From Caldimonas tepidiphila (GTDB taxonomy: Bacteria > Pseudomonadota > Gammaproteobacteria > Burkholderiales > Burkholderiaceae_C), in the NCBI RefSeq assembly GCF_003569765.1, contig NZ_QXMG01000011.1:1-64000 (forward strand): a stretch of DNA of 64,000 bases, written 5' to 3'. Under the pieces are notes generated by a model. It was not told the DNA's origin, did no database searches, and was given only the letters and a program-made list of their open reading frames with translations. Position 1 is the stretch's first letter, and each line of letters starts with the position of its first letter. The translations under genes were made by a program, and so were the position numbers. Positions 1-7,984 of this stretch are shown here, piece by piece.

Positions 1-1
1 C

Positions 2-1270
2 GCCGCCGCGCCGGCGCTGCCGCCGGCCGCCGCGCCGGCCCCGATCCCGGCGCCGGCCGCGGCGCCCGCTGCCGAGGCGCCGCGGCCGCAGGGCGCGGAG
101 CGGCAGGTGCTGGTGGTCGAGGACGATCCCCGTTTCGCGCACGTCCTGGGCGAGGTTGCCCGCGAGCACGGCTTCGGGAGCCGCGTCGCGGCCACCGCGA
201 GCGAGGCGCTGCGGCTGGCGCGCGAGATGCAGCCCAGCGGCATCCTGCTCGACGTCGGGCTGCCCGACCAGTCGGGGCTCGGCGTGCTCGAGCAGCTCAA
301 GCGCGACCCGGCGACGCGCCACCTGCCGGTGCATGTGGTGTCCGGCGAGGACCATTCGCGCACCGCGCTCGAGCTCGGCGCGGTCGGCTACCTGCTCAAG
401 CCCGCGGCGCGCGAGGACCTGGTGGCCGCGCTTGAGCGGCTGCAGCAGCGGCTGAAGCACCGGGTGCGGCGCGTGCTGATCGTCGAGGACGACCCGGGGC
501 TGCGCGAGAACCTCGGCCTGCTGCTGCGCGGCGAGCAGGTGGAGATCACGGCGGTGGGGCGCATGGACGAGGCGCTCGAGCAGCTCGGGCGCGACACCTT
601 CGACTGCATGGTGCTGGACCTGACGCTGCCCGACGGCTCGGGCTACGAGCTGCTCGACCGCATGGCCGAGGGCGAGAAGTACGCCTTCCCGCCGGTGATC
701 GTCTACACCGGGCGCATGCTGTCGGCCGACGAGGAGCAGCGGCTGCGGCGCTACTCGAACTCGATCATCCTCAAGGGCGCGAGGTCGCCCGAGCGGCTGC
801 TCGACGAGGTGACGCTGTTCCTGCACAGCGTCGAGTCGGCGCTGCCGGCCGAGCAGCAGCGCATGCTGCGCCAGGCGCGGCAGCGCGACTCGGTGCTCGA
901 GGGCCGGCGCATCCTGCTGGCCGAGGACGACGTGCGCAACATCTTCGCGATGTCGGGCGTGTTCGAGCCTCTCGGCGTGAAGCTCGAGATCGCGCGCAAC
1001 GGCCGCGAGGCGCTCGAGCGGCTGGAGCGGGCCGACGACATCGACCTGGTGCTGATGGACGTGATGATGCCGGAGATGGACGGGCTCACCGCGATGCAGC
1101 GCATCCGCGAGCGGCCCGAGTGGACGGGCCTGCCGGTGATCGCCCTGACGGCCAAGGCGATGCCCGACGACCGCCGCCGCTGCCTGGAGGCCGGCGCCAA
1201 CGACTACGTGGCCAAGCCGATCGACATCGACCGGCTGGTGTCGCTGTGCCGGGTGTGGATGCGCAAGTGA
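2..1270 (+). CDS. C-terminal part of a hybrid sensor histidine kinase with three receiver domains (5' end outside window)
   Basis: The frame is open from the left edge, so the true start lies outside the window. The visible part begins with about 34 Ala/Pro-rich residues, a typical interdomain linker. Three response-regulator receiver domains follow. The first opens with VLVVEDDP and has its phospho-acceptor region at ILLDVGLPD. The second opens with VLIVEDDP and has MVLDLTLPD. The third opens with ILLAEDD and has VLMDVMMPEMDG, with the conserved Lys in VAKP. The protein ends right after the third domain. Chains of receivers at the C-terminus are usual for large hybrid kinases, so the kinase core is inferred to lie upstream; a free-standing multi-receiver protein cannot be excluded. 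The cheR, cheB and kinase genes that follow on the same strand suggest one signalling unit. Confidence 0.8.
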   Translation, partial: AAAPALPPAAAPAPIPAPAAAPAAEAPRPQGAERQVLVVEDDPRFAHVLGEVAREHGFGSRVAATASEALRLAREMQPSGILLDVGLPDQSGLGVLEQLKRDPATRHLPVHVVSGEDHSRTALELGAVGYLLKPAAREDLVAALERLQQRLKHRVRRVLIVEDDPGLRENLGLLLRGEQVEITAVGRMDEALEQLGRDTFDCMVLDLTLPDGSGYELLDRMAEGEKYAFPPVIVYTGRMLSADEEQRLRRYSNSIILKGARSPERLLDEVTLFLHSVESALPAEQQRMLRQARQRDSVLEGRRILLAEDDVRNIFAMSGVFEPLGVKLEIARNGREALERLERADDIDLVLMDVMMPEMDGLTAMQRIRERPEWTGLPVIALTAKAMPDDRRRCLEAGANDYVAKPIDIDRLVSLCRVWMRK

Positions 1271-1277
1271 GGTGGCG

Positions 1278-2117
1278 ATGGATTCCAGCTTCGACGACGA
1301 CGGCGACCGGCTCTTCGACCTGGAGGTCAGGCTGCTGCTCGAGGCGGTCTACCTGCGCTGGGGGCACGACTTCCGCGACTATGCGGCGGCCTCGCTGCGC
1401 CGGCGCATGCGGCAGGCGCTGGAGCACTTCGGCTGCGAGCGGCTCGCGCAGCTGCAGGAGCGCGTGCTGCGCGAGCCGGCGGTGTTCGAGCGGCTGCTGC
1501 AGTTCCTCACCGTGCAGGTGAGCGAGATGTTCCGCGACCCGGAGTACTTCCGCGCGCTGCGCGAGGAGGTGCTGCCGGTGCTGCGCACCTACCCGTCGGT
1601 GAAGGTCTGGGTGGCCGGCTGCAGCCGCGGCGAGGAGGCCTGGTCGATGGCGATCCTGCTGGCCGAGGAGGGGCTGCTCGAGCGCAGCCTGATCTACGCC
1701 ACCGACATCAATCCCGAGGCGCTGCGCGACGCCGAGGCGGGCGTCTACGCGCTCGACCGCCTGCCGCAGTTCAGCCGCAACTATCAGCGCGCCGGCGGCC
1801 GCGGCTCGCTCGGCGACCACTACGTGGCGGCCTACGAGCGCGCGGCCTTCGACCGGCGCCTGAGGAGCCGCATGGTCTTCGCCGACCACAGCCTCGCCAC
1901 CGACAGCGTGTTCTCCGAGGTGCACCTCGTGTCCTGCCGCAACGTGCTGATCTACTTCAACCGCCCGCTGCAGGACCGCGCGATCGGCCTGTTCCGCGAC
2001 GCGCTGGTGCACCGGGGCTTCCTCGGGCTCGGCAACCGCGAGACGCTGCAGTTCGGCGCGCATGCCGAGGCCTTCGAGCCGGTGGCGCGCGCCGAGCGCA
2101 TCTACCGGCGACGCTGA
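1278..2117 (+). CDS. cheR: CheR-family protein-glutamate O-methyltransferase
   Basis: A SAM-dependent methyltransferase of the CheR family, which methylates glutamate side chains of chemoreceptors or related sensors. An N-terminal helical CheR domain is followed by the SAM-binding motif VWVAGCSRGEEAW (about residues 110-122) and, later, the family motif VSCRNVLIYF. Length is about 279 residues, normal for a stand-alone CheR. I place the start at ATG 1278 because GAGGTG at 1269-1274 fits as ribosome binding site; a GTG at 1272 is an alternative. It begins 7 bases after the hybrid kinase and is followed by cheB. No chemoreceptor, cheA or cheW gene is nearby, so the substrate is unknown and may be a sensor kinase rather than a motility receptor. 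Confidence 0.9.
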   Translation: MDSSFDDDGDRLFDLEVRLLLEAVYLRWGHDFRDYAAASLRRRMRQALEHFGCERLAQLQERVLREPAVFERLLQFLTVQVSEMFRDPEYFRALREEVLPVLRTYPSVKVWVAGCSRGEEAWSMAILLAEEGLLERSLIYATDINPEALRDAEAGVYALDRLPQFSRNYQRAGGRGSLGDHYVAAYERAAFDRRLRSRMVFADHSLATDSVFSEVHLVSCRNVLIYFNRPLQDRAIGLFRDALVHRGFLGLGNRETLQFGAHAEAFEPVARAERIYRRR

Positions 2118-2136
2118 GCGCCGGCGGCACGGCCTC

Positions 2137-2721
2137 ATGGAACCGATGCCCTTTCCCGACGTCGACGCGATCGTGATCGGCGCCTCCGCGGGCGGCGTGG
2201 AGGCGCTGCAGCGCCTGCTCGGCAGCCTGCCGGCGGGGCTTGCCCCTGCGGTGCTGGTGGTCTTGCACCTGCCGCGCGAAACTTCGGGCAGTCTGCCTCA
2301 GGTGCTGGGGCGGCGCTGCGCGCTGCCGGTGCTCGAGGCGCTGGACAAGCAGCCGCTCGCCGGCGGCAGCGTCGTGCTGGCGCCGGCCGGCTACCATCTG
2401 CTGGTGGAAAGGGAACGAACGCTGGCGCTTTCGGTCGATCCACCGGTGCTGCACTCGCGTCCGGCGATCGATCCGCTGTTCGAGTCCGCCGCCCTCGTCT
2501 ACGGAGCGCGCCTGCTGGCGCTGCTGCTCACCGGCGCGAGCCGCGACGGCAGCGAGGGACTGGCGGCGGTGCGGCGACACGGCGGCACGGCCTGGGTGCA
2601 GGACCCGGCCACCGCGGTCGCTTCCACGATGCCGGCGAGCGCGCTCGCGCATGCGGGGGCCGACGCGGTGCTGTCCCTGGATGAAATTTCCCTGCGCTTG
2701 TCCCGCGCGAAGGTCCGATGA
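2137..2721 (+). CDS. cheB: CheB-type protein-glutamate methylesterase, catalytic domain only
   Basis: The 194-residue protein matches the C-terminal methylesterase domain of CheB, which removes the methyl groups added by CheR. The catalytic triad can be placed as Ser17 (in GASAGG), His44 (in LHLP) and Asp137 (in TGASRDG). The N-terminal receiver domain of classical CheB is absent, so phosphorylation cannot control it directly in cis; the neighbouring receiver proteins could do so in trans (inference). ATG 2137 is the first start after the cheR stop at 2117, and an upstream in-frame start would overlap cheR. The gene overlaps the next kinase gene by four bases (ATGA), implying translational coupling. 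Confidence 0.88.
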   Translation: MEPMPFPDVDAIVIGASAGGVEALQRLLGSLPAGLAPAVLVVLHLPRETSGSLPQVLGRRCALPVLEALDKQPLAGGSVVLAPAGYHLLVERERTLALSVDPPVLHSRPAIDPLFESAALVYGARLLALLLTGASRDGSEGLAAVRRHGGTAWVQDPATAVASTMPASALAHAGADAVLSLDEISLRLSRAKVR

Positions 2722-3842
2722 AACAAGATGCTCAGTCGCCGCAGGGCGAGGACGTGCCGGTGCTGGTGGTCGACGACGTCGAGCAGAACCTCCTCGCGAT
2801 GGAGGCGCTGCTCGCGCGTCCCGGCATCCGCGTGCTGACGGCGCGCGGCGGCGTGGAGGCGCTCGAGCTGCTGCTGCGCCACGAGGTCGCGGTGGCGCTG
2901 CTCGACGTGCAGATGCCGGAGATGGACGGCTTCACGCTCGCCGAGCTGATGCTCGGCGCCGAGCGCACGCGCGCCGTGCCGATCATCTTCCTCACCGGCC
3001 GCACCGAGGAGCCGCAGCGCACCTTCCGCGCCTACGGCGCCGGCGCGGTCGACTTCCTGCACAAGCCGGTCGAGCCGCAGGTGCTGCTCGCGAAGGTGGG
3101 CGTGTTCGTCGAGCTGTTCCTGCAGCGGCGCCAGCTGCGCGAGCGCATGGCCGAGCTCGAGCGCGTCATCCGCCTCAACGAGACGATGGCCGCGGTGCTG
3201 ACGCACGACCTGCGCACGCCGCTGTCGGCGATCTCGCTGGGGGCCGAGATCGTGCGCCGCTCGGCCGAGAGCGAGACGGTGCGGCAGGCCGGCGCGCGCA
3301 TCCGCTCCAGCAGCGCGCGCATGGCACGCATGATCGACCAGCTGCTCGACTTCTCGCGCATCCGCTCCGGCATGCTGCACGTCGAGCCGCGGCCGGGCAA
3401 CCTGCTGGCGACCTGCGAGGCGGCGGTGGCCGAGATCCGCCAGGCCCGCCCCGAGGCCCGCATCGATCTCGACGGACAGGGCGAGCTCGACGCCGAGTTC
3501 GATCCCGACCGCATGATGCAGGTGTTCAACAACCTGATCGACAACGCGGTGCAGCACGGCGCGGCCGGCGTGCCGGTGGGGGTGGAGCTCGATGGCCGCG
3601 CGCCCGCGCAGGTCCGGGTGCGGGTGCGCAATACCGGGACGGTGCCCGAGCAGGCGCGCGCCGAGCTGTTCACACCCTTCCGCAGCCGGCCGCAGAAGGA
3701 CTCCGCAGGCCTGGGCCTCGGCCTCTACATCGTCGACCAGTTCGTGCGCGCCCACGGCGGCAGGGTGGAGTGCTGCAGCGGGACCGGGGGCGAGACGGTC
3801 TTCGAGCTGCAGCTGCCGCGGCGGGTGCCGGCGGCGGGCTGA
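2718..3842 (+). CDS. Receiver-histidine kinase hybrid protein
   Basis: A 374-residue signalling protein with an N-terminal receiver domain (VLVVDDVEQN near residue 15, LLDVQMPEMDG around the phospho-acceptor Asp, HKPVEP with the conserved Lys), then a dimerisation/phospho-acceptor domain with the His motif VLTHDLRTPLSAIS, then a HATPase domain with the N-box NNLIDNAVQH and a G-box GLGLGLYIVDQF. There is no membrane segment, so it is cytoplasmic and probably receives phosphate or another input from its neighbours. Receiver-first kinases of this type are common beside CheB/CheR pairs and multi-receiver hybrids in Burkholderiales. Its start overlaps the cheB stop (ATGA at 2718-2721). Confidence 0.87.
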   Translation: MKQDAQSPQGEDVPVLVVDDVEQNLLAMEALLARPGIRVLTARGGVEALELLLRHEVAVALLDVQMPEMDGFTLAELMLGAERTRAVPIIFLTGRTEEPQRTFRAYGAGAVDFLHKPVEPQVLLAKVGVFVELFLQRRQLRERMAELERVIRLNETMAAVLTHDLRTPLSAISLGAEIVRRSAESETVRQAGARIRSSSARMARMIDQLLDFSRIRSGMLHVEPRPGNLLATCEAAVAEIRQARPEARIDLDGQGELDAEFDPDRMMQVFNNLIDNAVQHGAAGVPVGVELDGRAPAQVRVRVRNTGTVPEQARAELFTPFRSRPQKDSAGLGLGLYIVDQFVRAHGGRVECCSGTGGETVFELQLPRRVPAAG

Positions 3843-3971
3843 AACCGCGGGCCCCCTGGCGCAAGGGGGGGTGGGCACGGCGCCTGCCGTGCGGAGCTTC
3901 GACAAGCAAGGCGGTGTGCCGCGTCCCGGAGGTCGCGGCGCGTCGCCCCCACCTTCCCGCGGAGCACGCCC

Positions 3972-4355
3972 ATGAGCCTGGAGAAGACCGTCTTCGCCTT
4001 CTTCATCGTCCTCGCGCTGACGCTGAACTTCGGCTTCTTCTACGGCGCGAGCGACGACCTGTCGCACCACAGCCCCTACACGCTGTTCGCGGCGCTGGTC
4101 GCCAACCTGGTGGCGATGGTGCTGAAGTTCGGCGACCGCACCCATGTCGGCGCGACGATGCTCGCCACCAGCGTCGCGGCCAACCTGCACCTGATCGCCG
4201 CGAGCGTGCTGTGGGCGGTGGCGAGCCAGGTCTACGCCGCCGGCAACGAGCAGAACGTGATCGCGGCGGTGGTGTCGCTCGCCGGCGGCGCGCTGATCGC
4301 CAACATCGTCTCGGTGGTGCTGCTGGTGGCCGAAGCGCTGAGCGTGCGGCGCTGA
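3972..4355 (+). CDS. DUF6394-type small membrane protein beside a K+ channel
   Basis: A 127-residue protein with several hydrophobic stretches (about residues 5-24, 36-52, 62-86 and 96-120), consistent with three or four inner-membrane helices. I recognise the pattern of the DUF6394 family, whose function is not established and whose genes tend to lie next to a TrkA-domain potassium channel, as here (the channel starts 24 bases downstream). The pairing suggests a channel subunit or modulator, but that is inference from position only. The 130 bases upstream contain GC-rich hairpins and no other gene. Confidence 0.72.
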   Translation: MSLEKTVFAFFIVLALTLNFGFFYGASDDLSHHSPYTLFAALVANLVAMVLKFGDRTHVGATMLATSVAANLHLIAASVLWAVASQVYAAGNEQNVIAAVVSLAGGALIANIVSVVLLVAEALSVRR

Positions 4356-4379
4356 GGCGGTGGCCGCGACAGGGCACGC

Positions 4380-6095
4380 ATGACCAGCAGCATCTTCCTC
4401 TTCCTGCGCCGCCTGCGCCGGCCGCTGCTGGTGCTGATCTTCAGCTACGCGGCCGGCACGCTCGGCCTGGTGCTGATCCCCGGCGCCGACGCCGAGGGCC
4501 GGCCGGTGCACCTCGACTTCCTGCACGCCTTCTACATCGTCACCTACACCGGCACGACGATCGGCTTCGGCGAGATCCCCTACGCATTCACGCCGCTGCA
4601 GCGGCTGTGGATGATCGTGACGATCTACGTGACCGTCATCGCCTGGGTCTACTCGATCGGCTCGATCATCGCCACGCTGCAGGAGCCGGCGCTGCGCCGC
4701 GTGATCGCGCAACGCCGCTTCGAGCGCGAGGTGCGCGGCATCGACCAGCCCTTCTACCTGGTGTGCGGCCACGGCGACACCGGCGCGATGATCGTGCGCG
4801 AGCTGCGCCGCTACGGCTACGCGGTGGTGGTGCTCGACATCGTGATGGAGCGGCTCGACGAGCTCTCGCTGCTCGACCTCGGCATGCCCATTCCCGCCTT
4901 CTGCTACGACGCGTCGCAGCCGGACAACCTCGTCGCGGCCGGCCTGAGGCATCCGCGCTGCATCGGCGTGCTCGGCTTCACCGGCAGCGACGAGGTCAAC
5001 CTCGCGGTGGCGATGGCGGCGCGGCTGCTCAACCCGCGCGTCCCCGCGATCTGCCGCAGCTACAGCGCCGAGACCGCGGCCAACATGGCCTCCTTCGGCA
5101 CGCGCCACATCGTCAATCCCTTCGCCGTGATCTCCGAGCGCGTGCGCCTGGCCTTCCGCGCGCCGAGCGCGCTCGCGATCCACGACTGCCTGACCAGCAG
5201 CTACCGCACGCCGGTCGAGCCGCCGCTGCGCATGCCGCGCGGCCACTGGGTGGTGTGCGGGCACGGCCGCTTCGGCAGCGCGGTGGTCGAGCAGCTGCTC
5301 GCGGCCGGCAACACGGTGCGCGTGATCGAGCCCGACGCGAGGCGGCTGCCCGACCTGCCCGGCACGGTGTTCGGCCGCGGCACCGAGGCGCCGGCGCTGC
5401 TGGAGGCCGGCATCGCCGAGGCCGACGGCATCGTCGCCGGCACCGACAACGGCATCAACAACCTGTCGATCGTCGTCACCGCGCGCGAGCTGAACCCGCG
5501 CGTCTTCACGACGGCGCGGCAGGTCACGCAGGGCGAGCGGCTGCTGTTCAAGCAGGCGGGGCTGGACCTGCGCGTGCGGCTCACCTACCTGGCGGCGACC
5601 GAGGCGGTCGAGCTGCTGCGCAACCCGCTGCTGCCCTGCTTCCTCGATCACCTCAACGAATGCGAGGAGCCCTGGGCCGCGGCGCTGCTGTCGCGGCTGG
5701 CGGCCGTGATCGGCGACGCGTCGCCGACGACCTGGAGCGTGACGCTGGCGCCGGGCTCGGCGCCGGCGCCGAGCGCCGCGCTGGCGGCGGGGCACCCGGT
5801 CACCCTCGGCCTGCTGCTGCGCAACCCGCGCACGCGCGCGCGGCCGCTGGCCGCGGTCGCGCTGCTGCTGCGGCGCGAGGGGCGCAGCATCGTGCTGCCC
5901 GACGAGGAGCTGCCGCTGCGGCCCGGCGACGAGCTGCTGTTCTGCGGCCTGCGCCATGCGGAGCAGCGCATGTGCTGGGCGCTGCAGAACGTGGACGTGC
6001 TGAACTACCTCGCCACCGGCGCCGAGCGTCCCAGCGGCTGGGTCTGGCGCTGGCTGGCGCGCCGCCGCGGGAGCGGCGCGCAGCCGCGCGCGTGA
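4380..6095 (+). CDS. Potassium channel with two RCK (TrkA-N) domains
   Basis: A 571-residue two-helix potassium channel fused to a double RCK cytoplasmic module. Helix 1 is about residues 15-34. The pore loop holds the selectivity filter TIGFG at residues 60-64, a variant of TVGYG. Helix 2 is about 76-99. Two Rossmann-type RCK domains follow, with nucleotide-binding motifs CGHGDTG (from residue 129) and CGHGRFG (about residue 290). Near the C-terminus there is a TrkA-C-like segment (LPDEELPLRPGDELLF). Two RCK units per chain recall BK- or GsuK-like channels, so nucleotide or cation gating is likely. It probably conducts K+ across the inner membrane and works with the DUF6394 protein encoded just upstream. 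Confidence 0.87.
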   Translation: MTSSIFLFLRRLRRPLLVLIFSYAAGTLGLVLIPGADAEGRPVHLDFLHAFYIVTYTGTTIGFGEIPYAFTPLQRLWMIVTIYVTVIAWVYSIGSIIATLQEPALRRVIAQRRFEREVRGIDQPFYLVCGHGDTGAMIVRELRRYGYAVVVLDIVMERLDELSLLDLGMPIPAFCYDASQPDNLVAAGLRHPRCIGVLGFTGSDEVNLAVAMAARLLNPRVPAICRSYSAETAANMASFGTRHIVNPFAVISERVRLAFRAPSALAIHDCLTSSYRTPVEPPLRMPRGHWVVCGHGRFGSAVVEQLLAAGNTVRVIEPDARRLPDLPGTVFGRGTEAPALLEAGIAEADGIVAGTDNGINNLSIVVTARELNPRVFTTARQVTQGERLLFKQAGLDLRVRLTYLAATEAVELLRNPLLPCFLDHLNECEEPWAAALLSRLAAVIGDASPTTWSVTLAPGSAPAPSAALAAGHPVTLGLLLRNPRTRARPLAAVALLLRREGRSIVLPDEELPLRPGDELLFCGLRHAEQRMCWALQNVDVLNYLATGAERPSGWVWRWLARRRGSGAQPRA

Positions 6096-6104
6096 ACCGG
6101 GGGC

Positions 6105-6713
6105 TCAGCCGGCCGCGAGGCGCCACACGCCGCAGAAGTTGTTCGCCGGCATCTCGATGCGCGCCGCCTCCTCGAGCCCGGCCTGCGCCGCCAGCGCCGA
6201 CACCGCCTCGAAGTCGCGCAGGCCGCGGTGGGGCGCGCCGTCCTTCAGCGCCGCATCGAAGGCCGCGTTGCTGTCGCTCGTGAAGCGCCCGCCGATGCGG
6301 AAGGGCCCGTAGACCACCAGCACGCCGGGCGGCGCGAGCACCGCGGGCAGCCGCGCGAACAGCGCCTGCACCTCGGGCCAGGACATGATGTGCAGCGTGT
6401 TGGCGCTGAACACCGCGTCGACCGGGGCCAGCCCGGGCCAGGGCGCGGCCACGTCGAGCGCGAGCGGCGGCGGGGTGTTGGGCAGCGCCGCCTCGTCGAG
6501 CCACATGCGCAGCCCCGGCAGCGCCTCGGGCCGCTCGGAGGTCTGCCAGGCGAGGTGCGGCATCGCCGCGGCGAAGTGCACCGCATGCTGGCCGGTGCCG
6601 CTGCCGATCTCGAGCACGCGCGAGCAGCCGGCGAAGCGCTCGCGCAGCACCGCGAGGATCGGGTCGCGGTTGCGATCGCAGGCGGGCGCGTAGGGTTTCG
6701 TGTCGGGCATCAT
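6105..6713 (-). CDS. SAM-dependent methyltransferase, DUF938 family
   Basis: A 202-residue class I methyltransferase-like protein. The SAM-binding glycine motif VLEIGSGTGQHA lies near residue 33, and the DUF938 signature includes FSANTLHIMSW and YGPFRIGGRFTS. The N-terminus (KPYAPACDRNRDPI) is also typical. The substrate is unknown. I chose ATG 6713, giving MMPDTK; in-frame ATGs at 6722 and 6734 would add a few residues. The gene converges on the K+ channel gene, with 9 bases between the stops. It sits downstream of the nif-linked genes on the same strand, but the family is a general housekeeping one in proteobacteria, so it probably marks the edge of the nif region. Confidence 0.82.
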   Translation of the reverse strand: MMPDTKPYAPACDRNRDPILAVLRERFAGCSRVLEIGSGTGQHAVHFAAAMPHLAWQTSERPEALPGLRMWLDEAALPNTPPPLALDVAAPWPGLAPVDAVFSANTLHIMSWPEVQALFARLPAVLAPPGVLVVYGPFRIGGRFTSDSNAAFDAALKDGAPHRGLRDFEAVSALAAQAGLEEAARIEMPANNFCGVWRLAAG

Positions 6714-6760
6714 GCGGCGCATTGTCGGCCGCATCGCGCCGGCCCGCGGCGCGGGGGCAT

Positions 6761-7117
6761 TCAGAGCTGGAAGGCGAACAGCTCCGGCTGGCCGCGGCGG
6801 TGCACGCGCAGCCACGTCAGCGTGGCCGGCACCAGCGAGCGCACCGCGAACCACAGCGCCTCGTCCTGCGCCGGGCCGCCGCCCGCGCCCATGTGGTGCA
6901 TGCAGGCGCGCCAGCCCTCCCAGTCGAGCTCGGGCAGGCGCCGGCGCAGCCCGGGCGGCATGTGCGCCAGCGTCGACGCGATCGTGGCGAGCTGGCGGGC
7001 CGCCTCCGCGCGGGTCAGGCGCGAGCGCAGGAACTCCTCGTCGCCGAAGCCCTCGGTCAGCACCAGCACCGCGGTGCAGGCCTCCTCGACGATGGCGAGC
7101 TGCGCGGCGGCGAGCAT
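6761..7117 (-). CDS. Unknown 118-residue protein at the end of the nif accessory run
   Basis: I do not recognise this family. The product is about 118 residues, mostly helical in appearance, with no signal peptide or membrane segment, two cysteines only, a His pair (CMHHMGAGGG, mid-protein) and several Trp. It starts 3 bases after the stop of the SIR2-like gene, so the two are almost certainly co-transcribed and perhaps coupled. Codon use matches the neighbours. It is the last gene of the leftward run that begins with nifB, so a role linked to nitrogen fixation or to the SIR2-like protein is inferred from position only. Confidence 0.7.
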   Translation of the reverse strand: MLAAAQLAIVEEACTAVLVLTEGFGDEEFLRSRLTRAEAARQLATIASTLAHMPPGLRRRLPELDWEGWRACMHHMGAGGGPAQDEALWFAVRSLVPATLTWLRVHRRGQPELFAFQL

Positions 7118-7120
7118 CGC

Positions 7121-7960
7121 TCAGTCCCGGGCTTCGGCGCCGAGCGCGACGGCGAAGTCGGCCAGCGGCAGCTCGATGCGCCGGATGCCCTGCTCCCGCA
7201 GGAAGCGCTCTTCCATGCGCGTCGGCGTCCCGGGCAGCACCGCCCAGTGCGTGTCGCTCGAGCGCTTCATGATCTGGCGCGCGAAGCTGCGCGCGAGCTG
7301 GTCGTCGAAGCGGCAGCCGAGGAACAGGAAGCTGCGCCCGGCGCGCAGCGCCTGCACCTCCGGGGGGATCGGCGTCTGGATGTCGATCTCGGTGAGCACT
7401 TCCACGTGGTCCGAGTCCGACACCAGGTAGTTGCCGGCCGGGAAGCGGCTGCCGAGCGGCTTGTAGACGAGGGTGCGCCAGCCGCCCGCCGAAGGCGCGG
7501 GCGCGCCCGCGGCGTCGTAGGCGCGGTGCCAGGTGCCGAAGTGCTCGGACTGCGACAGGCCCTGGATCTGGCCCCAGTCCGACGCCTTGCGCTCGGCGGC
7601 CATCGCGGCGAGCAGCGCGTCGTCGTACCAGGTGTCGACCAGCAGCGGCGCGCGGCTGCGCGCGACGAGCCGGTGCAGCGCCGAGGGCTCGGGCGTGCGC
7701 TGGAATGCCTCGTTCATCAGCGCGACCAGGCTCTTGCGGTGCTTGAAGCTCTCGATGTACTGCGCCGCGGCGCTCAGGCGCTTGCGGATCTTGTGCGGCA
7801 CGGTGGCCTTCGCGGTCAGCAGCGCGACCAGCGCCTCGGGCGTGGCGGGCACGCCCGCGTGCGCGAGCGGCGCGAGCAGGCCGGGGCCGAGGTAGGGCAC
7901 GACGCCGCCGGCCTGCAGCCGGGCGGCGATCTCGCGCAGTGTCGAAGCGGTGTCGCTCAT
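7121..7960 (-). CDS. SIR2-like domain protein, apparently non-catalytic
   Basis: A 279-residue cytoplasmic protein with the layout of the SIR2_2 family: an N-terminal Rossmann start (GGVVPYLGPGLLAPL, residues 18-32), a middle segment VDTWYDDAL (108-116), VYKPLGS (165-171) and a C-terminal strand-helix SFLFLGCRFDDQLA (210-223). At three places where active SIR2 proteins usually carry key residues this one differs: GAGxS reads GPGLL, the T-N-Y-D motif reads DTWYD with no Asn, and the L-H-G motif reads P-L-G with no His. By my alignment it is unlikely to hydrolyse NAD+. It lies between a degenerate DegT-fold gene and a 118-residue gene in the nif run, which points to a structural or regulatory role in nitrogen fixation rather than phage defence (inference). 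Confidence 0.75.
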   Translation of the reverse strand: MSDTASTLREIAARLQAGGVVPYLGPGLLAPLAHAGVPATPEALVALLTAKATVPHKIRKRLSAAAQYIESFKHRKSLVALMNEAFQRTPEPSALHRLVARSRAPLLVDTWYDDALLAAMAAERKASDWGQIQGLSQSEHFGTWHRAYDAAGAPAPSAGGWRTLVYKPLGSRFPAGNYLVSDSDHVEVLTEIDIQTPIPPEVQALRAGRSFLFLGCRFDDQLARSFARQIMKRSSDTHWAVLPGTPTRMEERFLREQGIRRIELPLADFAVALGAEARD

Positions 7961-7984
7961 CGGGGGCTCCGGGTGGGGGCGGGA

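Noticed and set aside
3843-3971. GC-rich inverted repeats (CCCCC/GGGGG and GCACGG/CCGTGC) as a terminator or repeat family
   Set aside because: Short stems without a T run in a GC-rich gap; a loosely similar tract near 15.77 kb is not similar enough to call a repeat.
2240-6283. Very long open frame overlapping cheB, the receiver kinase and the K+ channel
   Set aside because: It is an out-of-frame reading of well-supported genes; its translation is a low-complexity Arg/Ala/Pro string, as expected from GC-rich codon bias.
6105-6713. DUF938 methyltransferase as part of the nif system
   Set aside because: It lies on the same strand, but the family is widespread in non-diazotrophs and a 47-base gap separates it from the last nif-linked gene.
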